Positions 49,430 through 59,864 of a DNA stretch of 64,000 bases are shown here, one piece after another (the stretch's first letter is position 1; every line of letters begins with the position of its first letter). The stretch covers positions 2,542,001 to 2,606,000 of the forward strand of contig NZ_CP042652.1 in the NCBI RefSeq assembly GCF_013177675.1, given 5' to 3'. A program made the translations under genes and the position numbers. The notes beneath the pieces were generated by a model. It had not been told where the DNA came from. It ran no database searches and was given only the letters and a program-made list of their open reading frames with translations. This DNA comes from Arcobacter acticola. Lineage in GTDB: Bacteria; Campylobacterota; Campylobacteria; Campylobacterales; Arcobacteraceae.

Positions 49430-51585
49430 ATGTTTATAAAAAAATTATTACTTATATTTCTATTGCTAATAGTATCACTAAATGCCTCTGAAAAAGAAAA
49501 AGTCACTCTCTACTTAGATTGGTTAAACCAATTCCAATTTGCTGGATATTATATGGCAAAGGAGAAGGGCTATTATGATGAATTAGGAGTCGAATTAGAA
49601 ATAATAGAGTATTCTAATAATCATAATATTACAAGTAAAGTAATAGAAAAAAGTTCAATATACGGTATTGGTAAATCTTCTTTAATTGTTGATAGATTTG
49701 AGGGTAAAGATATAGTCTTATTATCAAGTTTCTTTCAAAATTCTCCATTAGTTTTAATTAGTCTTGAAAAATCAAATATTAAAAGTCCTAAAAATTTAGT
49801 TGATAAAAAAATAATGATAACAAAAGATGCGAGAGATGCACTTGCTATAAAAGCTATGATTGTATCTCAAGGTATTAAGATGGATAAATTAAATATACAA
49901 AATCATTCTTTTGATATCAATGACTTAATAAATGGCAAAACTGATGTGATGGCCTGTTATTTATCAAATGAACCACTTATACTGAAAGAAAAAAAGATTA
50001 AATATACTATTTTAAATCCTTATGATTATGGTTTTGATTTTTATGAGGGTATTCTTTTTACTTCACAAAAAGAACTTAAAGAAAATCCTAATCGTGTTAA
50101 GAATTTCAATCAAGCATCAATAAAAGGTTGGGAATATGCCTTTAACAATATAGAAGAAACCGCAAAGATAATACATGAAAAATATAACACACAAAATAAA
50201 AGTTTAAAAGCATTAATTTACGAAGGTACTGTTTTAAAAGAACTTTCAAAAATTAATGAAAATTTATTAGGTGACATTAATTATCAAACAATAGAAGAAA
50301 TAAAAAAATTTTATACTCTTTTAGGCTTAAACACCAAATTTATTCATTTGAAACACAAAATATAATTTTTAATAAAAATGATATTTTAATTAATGAGGAA
50401 GAAAAAAAATATTTAGAAGATAATTCATTTGCTCTTTTAGTTCAAAATAATAAAATACCTTTCTCTTTTAAAACAACAGAGCAATTAATAGGAGCAGAAT
50501 TAGATTTTTGGAATTTAATATCTAAAAAACTGTCTAAGTCATTCAATATAGAAGAGATGATTAAAAGTGAATTTATAAATATTTTTTCTGATTCAATAAA
50601 GGGAAAATTTATTTATAGTTTTGAAGAGAATGATTCAAATAAATATGTCTATAGTGACCCTATAACTAAAATTCCTATTTCAGTTGCCACAAAAAATTAT
50701 GTAAATTATATCAATGATTTAGGAACATTAAATAATATTAAAATTGGTATTCTTAAAGATTTGAAAATAACTCAAGTATTGAAAAATGATTATCCAAATA
50801 TAGAATTTGAAGAGATAGATACATTAAGTAATGGTATAAATAAGCTAAACAATAATGAAATATTTGGATTAATTGATAACTTTTATTCCTTGTCTCATAA
50901 TATAAATAAAATTAAATCAAACGAATTAAAAATAAATAATTCTTTAAAATATGAAATAGCCATGAGATTAGAAATAAAAAAGGAAAATGAAGAATTTGTT
51001 AAAATAATAAATAAGATACTTACTACTTTAACACAAAAAGAGAAAAATGATATTTTTAATAACTATCAATTAATTTCATATCAAGAAGATTTTGATTTTT
51101 TATATGTAATTAAATTCATTATTCCTTTAATTATACTTTCAGCAATTCTTCTGATTTTTAACTATCGCTTAAAAAATGAAGTAAAAATGAGAAAAAAAAC
51201 AGAAATAGAACTATCTAAATTTGCAAATAAGGATAGTCTTACAAATATTTATAATAGAAGAAAGATTGAAGAATTATGTGAAAATGAATTAAAAAGAAGT
51301 GAAAGATATAACAATGCTCTTTCATTGATTTTCTTCGATCTAAATGATTTTAAATTGATAAATGATTTGTTAGGTCATCACAAGGGAGATGATGTTTTAA
51401 TCAAAATTGCAGATGTTGTGTCAAATAATATACGTTCAACTGATTATTTTGGTAGATGGGGTGGTGATGAGTTTTTAATAGTTTTACCACATACAGATAT
51501 ATTGCAAACAGAAAAAATAATTAAAGTTTTAGAAAAGAAAATAAATGAGATAAATTTTAATTTAAGAGCCACTTGCAGATTATAA
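49430..51585 (+). pseudogene. NMT1/SBP/GGDEF sensor gene, frameshifted and IS-disrupted (5' part)
   Basis: Codes a signal peptide (LLLIFLLLIVSLNASE) and an NMT1-type periplasmic binding domain (VTLYLDWLNQFQFAGYYMAKEKGYYDE) up to a stop at 50365. The next frame continues from about 50341 (YSFETQNIIFNKND) through a second solute-binding domain, a transmembrane helix near 51105-51165 and a GGDEF domain (RWGGDEFLIVLP). A single-base shift near 50335-50345 therefore splits one gene. At 51565 the IS breaks the GGDEF domain; reading ends at 51585 inside the IS. Intact homologues would be periplasmic-sensing diguanylate cyclases. Confidence 0.88.
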
Positions 51586-53058
51586 AAAACAACCCGTAAT
51601 TTAAGCTGATTTAAATTTTAAAAAGTTGAATTGAACTTCAGATAAGTTATAATTTTTTACTACAAAAATTTAACAGAAGAGCGATTCAACTTATGGAAAC
51701 TATTTTACCAAAAATATCTTCAAGTCTATCTAAAATATGGACTAAGGTTTTAAATCTTGAAAACTCACTTTTTCCTGCTTTAAAAGAGGAACTTAGATTA
51801 GATGAGTTATCAAATAAAGAGCAAAAACTTATCAAGATATTAGATTTTGCACAAATTGAGAAAAATATTACAGTAGTATCTCTCACAAATACTCCAAAGG
51901 ATAGGGAAGAGATTGCGAGAGCTTTTATAGCAAAAAGTGTTTATAATCTCCAAACAACACGAGACCTTATAGATAGACTTCATATTGACAGAACGCTACG
52001 AGTATTGTGTGGATGGAGATATACAAATGATATTCCAAGTGAATCGAAATTTAGTAGAGTATTCAAAGAATTAAGTGATTTAAATATAGCTCAGAAGACT
52101 CATGAACAGTTTGTCAAAGAGTATCTAAGTCAAAAGACATTTTTTTATAATGCAACAGATGCCACAAAAATACCACTCAGAGAAAAAGCTGTAAAAAAAG
52201 AGAAAGTAAAAAAGGTCAAGAGAAAAGCTGGTCGTCCTAAAAAAGGCGAAGCAAGAGAAGCAATAAAACCAAAGATATTAGAACAACAAAAAGAAATGCA
52301 AACAGTAGAAGAGATGCTATGTTTAGTCTCTACAGAGTGCGGAGTTGGTATAAAACAAAATTCCAAAGGCAATAAAGAAGTATGGATAGGCGGTAAACTG
52401 CATATTAGTGCAGTAGATGGAGATATACCAATAATAGCATTTTATTCAGGTGCTAATGTACATGACTCATCAGTATCACTCCCTTTGATACAAGAAACAA
52501 GCAAAAGAGTGAACTATCTTTATGACTTACAAGATGCAGGATATGATGCAGATATTATTAGAGAGTTTTCAACTGCATTAGGACATCGTCCAATCATAGA
52601 CATCAATCCTAAAAACTCGAAAGAACTCAAAGTAAAAATAGAAGTTCAAAAAGATGAACAAAAGAAGTTTGAAATGTTAAGCCTTGTTCAAAGTTCTGAT
52701 ACACATCACTATAACCAAAGAAGTATGGTTGAGCGAGTAAATAAATACCTCAAAGAAGATTTCGGGTGTAATACAATTTACTATCAAGGAGCTACAAAAG
52801 TAGCTTCCGTCCTAGCATTTGGAATACTTTCAGTTTGTATTCATCAGAGTTTGAAACTGGTGACATGACTTTTTAGCTAAACACACTAAAATTAGCTCAC
52901 TTTTACAACGCGACCATCAAGCACGCACCCAATAAAAGCTTTTAACTAAAATTGACCCATAAAGCAGTAAAATGATTAAAAGTTAAAAAGATCTGGTTGA
53001 GAAGTTCGGTAGTCTTATAAATTCACTAGTTTATGATGGTTGAATTTGCAAGTGGCTC
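51566..53058 (+). mobile_element. Insertion sequence, 1493 bp, TTAA target duplication
   Basis: Ends carry 12-bp perfect inverted repeats (gagccacttgca at 51566; complement at 53047-53058). TTAA flanks both sides (51562-51565, 53059-53062). Removing the element and one TTAA restores the GGDEF reading frame exactly (INFNL joined to KEKLPVSCSFG). Contains one transposase and a 190-bp noncoding right end. Confidence 0.93.
51693..52868 (+). CDS. DDE transposase of the 1493-bp IS
   Basis: A 391-residue transposase. The N-terminal DUF772-like domain (SVYNLQTTRDLIDRLHIDRTLRVLCG, in part) is followed by DDE candidates: Asp in YNATDATKI, Asp in DLQDAGYDAD and Glu in SMVERVNKYL. A basic insert (KKEKVKKVKRKAGRPKKGE) lies between the first and second Asp. 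Belongs to the IS4/IS5-like DDE superfamily; I do not assign a subgroup. No frameshift is seen, so it may be active. Confidence 0.85.
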   Translation: METILPKISSSLSKIWTKVLNLENSLFPALKEELRLDELSNKEQKLIKILDFAQIEKNITVVSLTNTPKDREEIARAFIAKSVYNLQTTRDLIDRLHIDRTLRVLCGWRYTNDIPSESKFSRVFKELSDLNIAQKTHEQFVKEYLSQKTFFYNATDATKIPLREKAVKKEKVKKVKRKAGRPKKGEAREAIKPKILEQQKEMQTVEEMLCLVSTECGVGIKQNSKGNKEVWIGGKLHISAVDGDIPIIAFYSGANVHDSSVSLPLIQETSKRVNYLYDLQDAGYDADIIREFSTALGHRPIIDINPKNSKELKVKIEVQKDEQKKFEMLSLVQSSDTHHYNQRSMVERVNKYLKEDFGCNTIYYQGATKVASVLAFGILSVCIHQSLKLVT

Positions 53059-53205
53059 TTAAAAGAAAAATTACCAGTTTCTTGCAGCTTTGGTTTGTGT
53101 CAATATGAGAAAAGTGATACATTAGATAGCTTGTTAAAAAAAGCAGATTTATCAATGTACACTATTAAAAATAAATATAAAAAAACAAAAAGTATAATAG
53201 CATAA
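53059..53205 (+). pseudogene. 3' tail of the disrupted GGDEF sensor gene
   Basis: After the IS, the frame resumes KEKLPVSCSFGLCQYEKSD then LLKKADLSMYTIKNKYKK, the typical end of a GGDEF domain, with stop at 53203-53205. Continuity across the TTAA duplication is exact. Confidence 0.9.
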
Positions 53206-53408
53206 AACTACATTCTCTTAAAATATAAGCTACTTTAAGAGAATATTAGTGATTATATTATTCTGAATCTTCAACTGCACTATCAGAGTGTAAAACAGCT
53301 AAATAATCTTTAAATCTTAGCTGCCCTAAATTATCAACTTTGTAATCATTTATTAATTGACCAACATAAGATACAAGAGCTGTTGCTGGAACTTTAACTC
53401 CAATTTTT
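53171..53408. repeat. 238-bp target duplication, left copy
   Basis: Identical to 56416-56653. Spans the last codons of the GGDEF gene, a terminator hairpin, and the last 50 codons of the sulfite reductase gene (reverse strand). Directly abuts the IS1634-type element. Confidence 0.95.
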
Positions 53409-53418
53409 CCTGACTTCA

Positions 53419-53621
53419 TCATTCGAGGCACCCAATATGAATATCAATAATATTTTGAATTTTTAGTTGTATTTCATTAAGTTGCAACACTTCAAATTTT
53501 TTCTTATGTGTAAGTGGGTTTATATATTCTAATCCATAGATTGTTTTTATCTCTTCGAGGGCTATTTGCACTGACAAATTCTTATCATGAAGTTTAATAA
53601 TTCTTTCAAGTTCTTTATAAA
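53419..53621 (-). pseudogene. IS1634-type transposase, C-terminal fragment
   Basis: Reverse strand continues the split transposase: YKELERIIKLHDKNLSVQIA, then LEEIKTIYGLEYINPLTHKK to IDIHIGCLE and a stop at 53419-53421. Joined to HISISFIAYTV across the IS5-type insertion it gives an unbroken frame. Confidence 0.9.
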
Positions 53622-54965
53622 GGGCACCTCTAAAAATTAGTCAATATTCATAAAAATTGAAAATATTCATAAAATCACTGATGATGTATACTTTGCAATA
53701 AAGCGACAAAACCCTTTATGTAAGGCTTTTTGTAGGACTTTTTAGCTAAAATATCTATATAAATATAGGTACAAAGGTTAAAAAATGGCAGGACTATTTG
53801 ACTACGAATTTCAATTGGAAAAAATCAATAAACATCAACCACCGCTACAAAAACTAAACAAGATTATTGATTGGGAGATGTTTAGAGAAACAATTGAATC
53901 AGCTTTAGAAAAAGAGGATAGAAAGTCAAATGCAGGAAGAAAGCCATACGATAAATTGCTAATGTTTAAAATTTTAATACTTCAACGATATTATAATCTT
54001 TCAGATGAACAAACAGAATTTCAGATCAAAGATAGATTATCATTTTTAGATTTTTTAGGATTGCAAATCGGTGATGATGTACCAGATGAAAAGACTATAT
54101 GGTTGTTTAAAGAGCAACTAAAAGAGAAAGGTTTATCCAAAAAATTATTTGAACTATTTACCTCTAAACTTATCTCAAATGGAATAGTTGCCAAAGAGGG
54201 GACAATCGTTGATGCTTCATTTGTAAATGTACCCAAACAAAGAAATACAAGAGATGAAAATAAACAAATCAAAGAGGATAAAATGCCACAAAGCTTTGAA
54301 GACAATCCAAATAAAAAAGCTCAAAAAGATTGTGATGCAAGATGGACAACAAAAGGAGGTCAAAGAGAATATGGATATAAAGATCATGTAGCCTCAGATC
54401 AGAAAACTAAAATTATCACTAAATATGAAGTGACGCCAGCTTCAACCCATGATTCACAAGTGGTTAAAGATTTGATAGATGGAGATGATAATACCCTCTA
54501 TGCTGATAGTGCTTATAAATCTGAAGAGACTGAGCAATATCTCGAAAGTAAAAATGTGAAATCAAAAGTTATCAAAAGAGCCTACAGAAACAAACCCTTA
54601 ACCAATGCCCAGCATAAAGAAAATTATAAACACTCTAAAACAAGAGTAAGAGTTGAACATATATTTGGAACACTTACAACTCAAATGCATAATGCACTTA
54701 ATCTTCTCTCAATTGGAATAGATAGGATAAAGTCCACAATAGGACTTACGAACCTTACCTACAACTTAGTCAGATACGAACAGATGGTTAGATTACAAAA
54801 GGTAAAATTGATATGAAAAGAGTTGGGAAATGGATGAAATATCCAAAATATTAGGGTGATTTCCACAAAATTCTTAGTAAAGTTCAGTTAGAATTGGGCT
54901 GAGATTTTTTAAAAATCAAAAAAAGTAAAAGTTGGGAGCTTTAAAAGGTATTTTTAGAGGTTCCC
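53622..54965 (+). mobile_element. IS5-type insertion sequence, 1344 bp
   Basis: Terminal repeats gggcacctctaaaaat (left) and gggaacctctaaaaat (right, complement) match at 15 of 16. A 4-bp TAAA duplication flanks it (53618-53621, 54966-54969). It splits the IS1634-type transposase after codon Val in IAYTV, so it arrived later. Confidence 0.95.
53785..54816 (+). CDS. IS5-family transposase
   Basis: A 343-residue transposase with an N-terminal DUF772 region (GRKPYDKLLMFKILILQRYYNLSDEQTEFQ, in part) and DDE residues in TIVDASFVNVP, LYADSAYKS and RVRVEHIFGTL. It is full length for this group with both IS ends present, so probably still functional. AAAGGTTAAAAA precedes the ATG. Confidence 0.93.
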   Translation: MAGLFDYEFQLEKINKHQPPLQKLNKIIDWEMFRETIESALEKEDRKSNAGRKPYDKLLMFKILILQRYYNLSDEQTEFQIKDRLSFLDFLGLQIGDDVPDEKTIWLFKEQLKEKGLSKKLFELFTSKLISNGIVAKEGTIVDASFVNVPKQRNTRDENKQIKEDKMPQSFEDNPNKKAQKDCDARWTTKGGQREYGYKDHVASDQKTKIITKYEVTPASTHDSQVVKDLIDGDDNTLYADSAYKSEETEQYLESKNVKSKVIKRAYRNKPLTNAQHKENYKHSKTRVRVEHIFGTLTTQMHNALNLLSIGIDRIKSTIGLTNLTYNLVRYEQMVRLQKVKLI

Positions 54966-56311
54966 TAAACTGTATATGCAATAAATGATATTGAGATATG
55001 AGCTTCTATTCTATGTCTTAGATAATGATGAATTGGTCTTATTTTTAAATCTGTTTTAGAAATTCTAAAGGCTCTTTCTATATGCCACAGATTTGAGTAG
55101 TTTTCAATCACTTCAGATGGACTGAGTGTTGTATTTGTGATATAACCTTTAAGACCATCCCAAAGTGCATCTTCATTAAATTTATCATAATCAATTACTA
55201 CTTCAATTTCATTTTTAAGATGTAAATATTTATTATATCCTCTACTATTGATTTGATCTTTTGTAAGTCTTCCTGATTTGATTTTCTTTTCTAATCTTTT
55301 TAAACCTTTTTCTCTATTATATTTATCTTTTTTTGCTCTTTTATCTGTATATGACAACACAAGTGTATCATCACCTTTTGCAACGGTTGCAATAGCATTA
55401 TTTACATCAAGATTTAAAGATAATATTTTACTTTTTGTAATATGATTTTCATTTTTGATTCTTGCACCTAAGATATATTTATAGTTATGAGTTTTTAGTT
55501 GTTCTATATTATTTTTAGATAACAATCCTGAATCAGCTATTACAATTGGTTTTTCTAAATTAAATTTCTTTTCAAACTTTTGAAGTATTGGTATAAAAGT
55601 ATTTCCTTCATAGCTATTCCCCTCATAAATATCATAGCCTATTGGATAACCTTTTTCTCCCACTAAAAGTCCAAGCATTATTTGTGGAGATTGAAATTTA
55701 CCATCTTTACTAAATCCAATTCTTCTTAAATCATCCTCATCTTCACTCTCAAAGTAAAGTGTTGTAACATCATAAAATAAAACAGTAATTTCACCTAATA
55801 TTTTTTTTGTATGTTCAAAGGCTACTTGTTCAATCTCCTCTTTATATACAACATTAAACTTATCCATAAAGCGATATATCTTCATAATATCAATATCTAT
55901 ATTTCTATATCGTTTAAGATACTCAATAACTTTTAATTTACTTCCTGGATTAATAAGTCTTGTTACAACTAAATGTTTTAAAAGTTCATCATCAATAATT
56001 TTACTAAATCCAATATAATCAAACAATCTTGCGATAATAAGTTCTGGGCCAATACAAACAATACTATTTGTTGATAGATTTTTTACAAAGGTATCTATTA
56101 TATTTTCACTATTATCATTTGGAAATAAATTTAATATAGGTTGTTTGGTGAGTTGTGGAATAAGTTTTAATCCCTCTTCATATAAAAGTTCTATTTCTAT
56201 TTCATCTTTAGATGAACCAATAGTTTGCACTACTTTATTATTTCTTCCAATTTTTTCTATTATTTGAACACTTATACTACCACTTGCATTTCTTTTTTTA
56301 CGAATAAACAT
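54965..56311 (-). pseudogene. IS1634-type transposase, N-terminal part
   Basis: Starts MFIRKKRNASGSISVQIIEK, the usual opening of IS1634 transposases, and carries VLFYDVTTLYFESE (first Asp), VIADSGLLS (second Asp) and WHIERAFRISKTDL (Glu). The stop at 54965 is created at the junction with the IS5-type element (V then TAG), removing about 67 C-terminal residues. Likely inactive. Confidence 0.92.
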
Positions 56312-56415
56312 ACAATATTATATCGTGGGTCACCCAACTTAAAAATTAAAATACCTTAACCATGGGGTTTATTAGATATTGTTTTATGCTCTTTTTCAAA
56401 AGTGATGAAGTCAGG

Positions 56416-56653
56416 ATAAATATAAAAAAACAAAAAGTATAATAGCATAAAACTACATTCTCTTAAAATATAAGCTACTTTAAGAGAATATTAGTGATTA
56501 TATTATTCTGAATCTTCAACTGCACTATCAGAGTGTAAAACAGCTAAATAATCTTTAAATCTTAGCTGCCCTAAATTATCAACTTTGTAATCATTTATTA
56601 ATTGACCAACATAAGATACAAGAGCTGTTGCTGGAACTTTAACTCCAATTTTT
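56416..56653. repeat. 238-bp target duplication, right copy
   Basis: Identical to 53171-53408. Here it contains the true 3' end of the sulfite reductase gene plus a truncated end of the GGDEF gene. Confidence 0.95.
56457..56489. terminator. Terminator hairpin of the sulfite reductase gene (duplicated at 53212-53244)
   Basis: Eleven-bp perfect arms (attctcttaaa, tttaagagaat) with an 11-bp loop, originally between two convergent genes, so probably bidirectional. The U-tract is weak. Confidence 0.55.
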
Positions 56654-58089
56654 CTTGAAATTCTACTTCCTTTTTCACCTTCTAGGTTTCCACCTAATAA
56701 AACTTCATAACCTTCAACTCTTTGTCCATCATGTCTAATCATTCCACCAACAAATCCAATATCTGAAATTTGTGGTTGAGAACAACCATTTCCACATCCT
56801 GAAATTGAAATAGTTACATCTTCTGTGAACTCAGGAAATTTTTCTTCAAGTTCAACTAATACTTTTTTAGCAAACTCTTTAGTTTCTGTAATACCAAATT
56901 TACAAAACTCTTTTCCTGTACATGATTGTAATCTTGCTCTAAATGGAGTTGGCTTATATGGATATCCAAGTGCTGCAATTTCGTTTGCTAAATCTTGAAC
57001 TACCTCATCTTTTACACCATATACAATAAAGTTTTGAGTAGCAGTTAATGATAAACCAGCAGCATTATATTTTTTACAAATATCATACATAGCTTGGAAA
57101 TCCTCACCTGCAACTCTTCCTGAGTTTGTAGCAAATCCAACGTAAGACTCACCTTTTTGTTGAGCTTTGTTGATTCCAAAGTGGTTTCTATTTTCAAATG
57201 ATTCTATTTTTGGCTCTATTAAACCTTCTTCTAAAGAATAACCAATAACTTTTTCAATTTCAGCTACAAATTTTTCAATTCCCCAGTCATTTAATAAGTG
57301 TCTTACTCTTGCTTTGTTTCTATTTTCTCTATTTCCATTATCTCTAAAGATTTCAGCACAAGCAACTGCTACATCTTGAACTTGTTCAGGTTTTACATAT
57401 CTGTTTGCTCTTGTTGCTATTTGTTTTGATTTTGATAAACCTCCACCAATAGTTAAGTCAAACAGTACTTCACCTTTTTCATTTTTAAATCCAGTAAATG
57501 CAACATCTTGAATTTCATGTGCTGCACAGTGGCATTTACATCCTGAGATTCCAATTTTATATTTTCTTGGAAAATTACAAAATCTATCTTCATTTACATC
57601 AAAATAAGTATCTACTTGTTTTACTAGTTTTGCTGCATCATAAAACTCACCCTCATCTATTCCACTTACAGGACAAGTCATAATAGGTCTTGGTCCATCA
57701 CCTGATGCCATTCTTGAAGTTAATCCAACAGATTTTAATAAATCTAAAATAGCTGGCATATCTTTTATTTGAATAAAATGAAATTGAACATTTTGTCTTG
57801 TTGTAAAATCTACTAGTCCTTGAGCATACTCTTGACCTATTTTAGCCATCACTGCTAATTGTTCTAAATTCATTTTAGTATCAACTAATTTGATTCTTTT
57901 CATGAAGTATTTTTTATCTTCTGTTCCATCACTATTAATATGTGGATACATTCCATACCATTTTAATAAACCAATGTACTCATCTTTTAATGGAATTCCA
58001 TCTATTGCTTCTTTATAAACATCATCAATAACTCTTAAAGGATTTCTAGAAGCTTTTAATTGCTCCAAAGGTGATAACTCATTTGCCAT
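56503..58089 (-). CDS. Ferredoxin-type nitrite/sulfite reductase
   Basis: A 528-residue siroheme and 4Fe-4S enzyme that reduces sulfite to sulfide (or nitrite to ammonia). Two ferredoxin-like half domains are visible, with RPIMTCPVSG and KYKIGISGCKCHC in the first half. The cluster-siroheme ligands are CTGKEFC and SGCGNGC near residues 395-445. Sulfite and nitrite forms are hard to tell apart. AGGAGAAA precedes ATG. The last 50 codons are duplicated at 53258-53408 by the IS1634-type insertion, but this gene is intact. Confidence 0.9.
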   Translation of the reverse strand: MANELSPLEQLKASRNPLRVIDDVYKEAIDGIPLKDEYIGLLKWYGMYPHINSDGTEDKKYFMKRIKLVDTKMNLEQLAVMAKIGQEYAQGLVDFTTRQNVQFHFIQIKDMPAILDLLKSVGLTSRMASGDGPRPIMTCPVSGIDEGEFYDAAKLVKQVDTYFDVNEDRFCNFPRKYKIGISGCKCHCAAHEIQDVAFTGFKNEKGEVLFDLTIGGGLSKSKQIATRANRYVKPEQVQDVAVACAEIFRDNGNRENRNKARVRHLLNDWGIEKFVAEIEKVIGYSLEEGLIEPKIESFENRNHFGINKAQQKGESYVGFATNSGRVAGEDFQAMYDICKKYNAAGLSLTATQNFIVYGVKDEVVQDLANEIAALGYPYKPTPFRARLQSCTGKEFCKFGITETKEFAKKVLVELEEKFPEFTEDVTISISGCGNGCSQPQISDIGFVGGMIRHDGQRVEGYEVLLGGNLEGEKGSRISRKIGVKVPATALVSYVGQLINDYKVDNLGQLRFKDYLAVLHSDSAVEDSE

Positions 58090-58499
58090 AATTTTCTCCT
58101 ATTGTTTAAAGATAAAATAATATCTTTTTATTCACTAATTTTCAAAATTATATCCTATTTTCATAAAAAATAGATTAAATTAATCTTGATTAAAATACTA
58201 TACTATATAGAGATAATATTTTATGCTGCTATTTATAAAATTTTTATAATGAAAATATCAATAATCATATATAAAAGCTAGATAAATTAGGCTTTTGTGT
58301 TTTCTTTCTAAGTTTATTTTACATATAACAAATATCCATTTTATGGTACTTTTAAACATCATAAATTAATTTAAGATTTTTTTCAGAATATTTCTTTTTT
58401 TTATGGTTTATAATTACAATATAGAATAAGAAATAAATCTACAAGGTTTTATTTATCTTCTTATAGTCTTATTCTATTCTAAATTTTCAGGAGAATAAA
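58090..58499. other. 410-bp divergent intergenic region with leader hairpin
   Basis: Separates the sulfite reductase and M42 peptidase genes. On the forward strand TATAAT lies at 58409-58414. The predicted transcript begins at an imperfect long hairpin with 10-bp perfect outer arms (atagaataag, 58421-58430; cttattctat, 58468-58477) and partly paired inner arms. CAGGAGA follows directly. Upstream 300 bp are AT-rich with nothing recognisable. Confidence 0.55.
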
Positions 58500-59588
58500 T
58501 TGGGTGCTTCATCTACAAATGAGCCAAAAAATTTTATTCCATTTCTTGACTTATTAAAACAACTAATAAGGGTTCCTTCTGTAACTGGAGCTGAACACTC
58601 TTTTTTATTATATTTAAAAAGAGAATTAGAAGAAATTGGTATAAAAACACAATACTATGATGGTCTATTAGTTGCACAGGGTAAAAATCCTACTAAAGGA
58701 ATGCTAAGTGCGCATATTGACAGACATGGAGTAATTTGTACAGGGCCAAATGAGTTTCAATTTGCAGCTTTCCTTGCTAAAAATCGATCTGACTTAAGAG
58801 GGAATTCCCTATCTGAACAAACATATCAATTAATTGCTAAAAGATATATAAATCAACAAGTTCAAGCTTATGAACCTTGGAGTGGGAGTTATTTAGGAAT
58901 TGGACAAATTTCTGATGTATATATGAACGAAGATGTTAATAACTTATTTTTTAAGATTGATGGATTATCTCATTTACAACCAGGAACACCAATTGCCTTT
59001 AGTGATAAACTAAAAAGATCTGATGATTTATTATCAGCACAACTTGATAATGTTATTAGTGCTGCTATTATAATCTATTTATACCAAAATGGATTTCAAG
59101 GAACAGCGTTTTTTACAGCACAAGAAGAAGCTGGAAAATCTTGGAGATATGTTTATGAATGGTTTAGAAAAAACAATGTAACTACAAATGAATTGTTAGT
59201 TCTAGATACTAGTCCCTATGACACAAGACTTGAAGCAGATGTTCAACAAGTAGTTCTAAGAAATAGAGATGCAAATGCTAGATTTAAATCTCCTATTTTA
59301 AAACAACTAAAAAACTTTTGTCATAAAAATAAAATTGATTTTTCTTGTAAAGATACATTTATTCAAGAGAAAAATAAGATTAGAAAAGAAAAAGGTTTGC
59401 CTTTACTGACTCTTGGTAGTACAGAACTTGGAAGAATTGTAATGGAATCAAAGGGCTCTATTCAAGGAGCAACATTACAAATACCAACAACAGGTTATCA
59501 CACAGTTGAAGAAACAGCTTCTATTAAGTCTGTTAAGGCAATTTTACTTATATTAAGCAGTATCTATATAGATACTAAAAAAGCTTAA
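58500..59588 (+). CDS. M42-family metallopeptidase
   Basis: A 362-residue cytosolic aminopeptidase/glucanase-type protein. Metal-binding residues appear in LSAHIDRHG, SAQLDNVISA, the catalytic pair in FTAQEEAG, the Asp in VLDTSPYD and the final His in TTGYHTVEE. Usual length is 340-370. Translation begins at TTG 58500, seven bases after CAGGAGA; no ATG upstream is in frame. An alpha/beta insert (residues 85-150) is where the PDZ-like dimerisation domain would lie. The substrate is unknown. Confidence 0.87.
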   Translation: MGASSTNEPKNFIPFLDLLKQLIRVPSVTGAEHSFLLYLKRELEEIGIKTQYYDGLLVAQGKNPTKGMLSAHIDRHGVICTGPNEFQFAAFLAKNRSDLRGNSLSEQTYQLIAKRYINQQVQAYEPWSGSYLGIGQISDVYMNEDVNNLFFKIDGLSHLQPGTPIAFSDKLKRSDDLLSAQLDNVISAAIIIYLYQNGFQGTAFFTAQEEAGKSWRYVYEWFRKNNVTTNELLVLDTSPYDTRLEADVQQVVLRNRDANARFKSPILKQLKNFCHKNKIDFSCKDTFIQEKNKIRKEKGLPLLTLGSTELGRIVMESKGSIQGATLQIPTTGYHTVEETASIKSVKAILLILSSIYIDTKKA

Positions 59589-59630
59589 TAAGAAAATTTT
59601 AAATATATTAATTTAGAGGAATTGAGAGTT

Positions 59631-59864
59631 ATGAATTTAGCTATTATTTATGAATTAAGAGCAAATGATGTAAGCGAAGAGCATATTGATTTAATCATGA
59701 GTAGAGTAAAGAACCGATTTACAGAAGAAAATATTGATAAAGAACTTGTAAAATTAGGTTATTCTAAAATATTTACGGTAGACTACGACGAATTTGACAA
59801 CTATGATTTTGATGATGATTATGGTAGTCACGGCCACAAGGGAAATAATGAAGAAATTGACTAA
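59631..59864 (+). CDS. Small acidic protein of unknown function
   Basis: A 77-residue protein, MNLAIIYELRANDVSEEHID, with a strongly acidic end (DYDEFDNYDFDDDYGSHGHKG) that includes His residues and might bind metal. ATG 59631 is 10 bp after AGAGGA; a TTG at 59622 would add three residues. I do not recognise the family. It overlaps the next gene by 17 bp. Confidence 0.7.
   Translation: MNLAIIYELRANDVSEEHIDLIMSRVKNRFTEENIDKELVKLGYSKIFTVDYDEFDNYDFDDDYGSHGHKGNNEEID

Larger units (their letters stand above)
53409..56415 (-). mobile_element. IS1634-type element, interrupted by an IS5-type element
   Basis: Ends are 13-bp perfect inverted repeats (cctgacttcatca at 53409-53421; complement at 56403-56415). 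Subtracting the nested IS and its duplication leaves about 1.66 kb. IS1634 relatives are known for long target duplications of variable length, which fits the 238-bp flanks. Confidence 0.92.
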
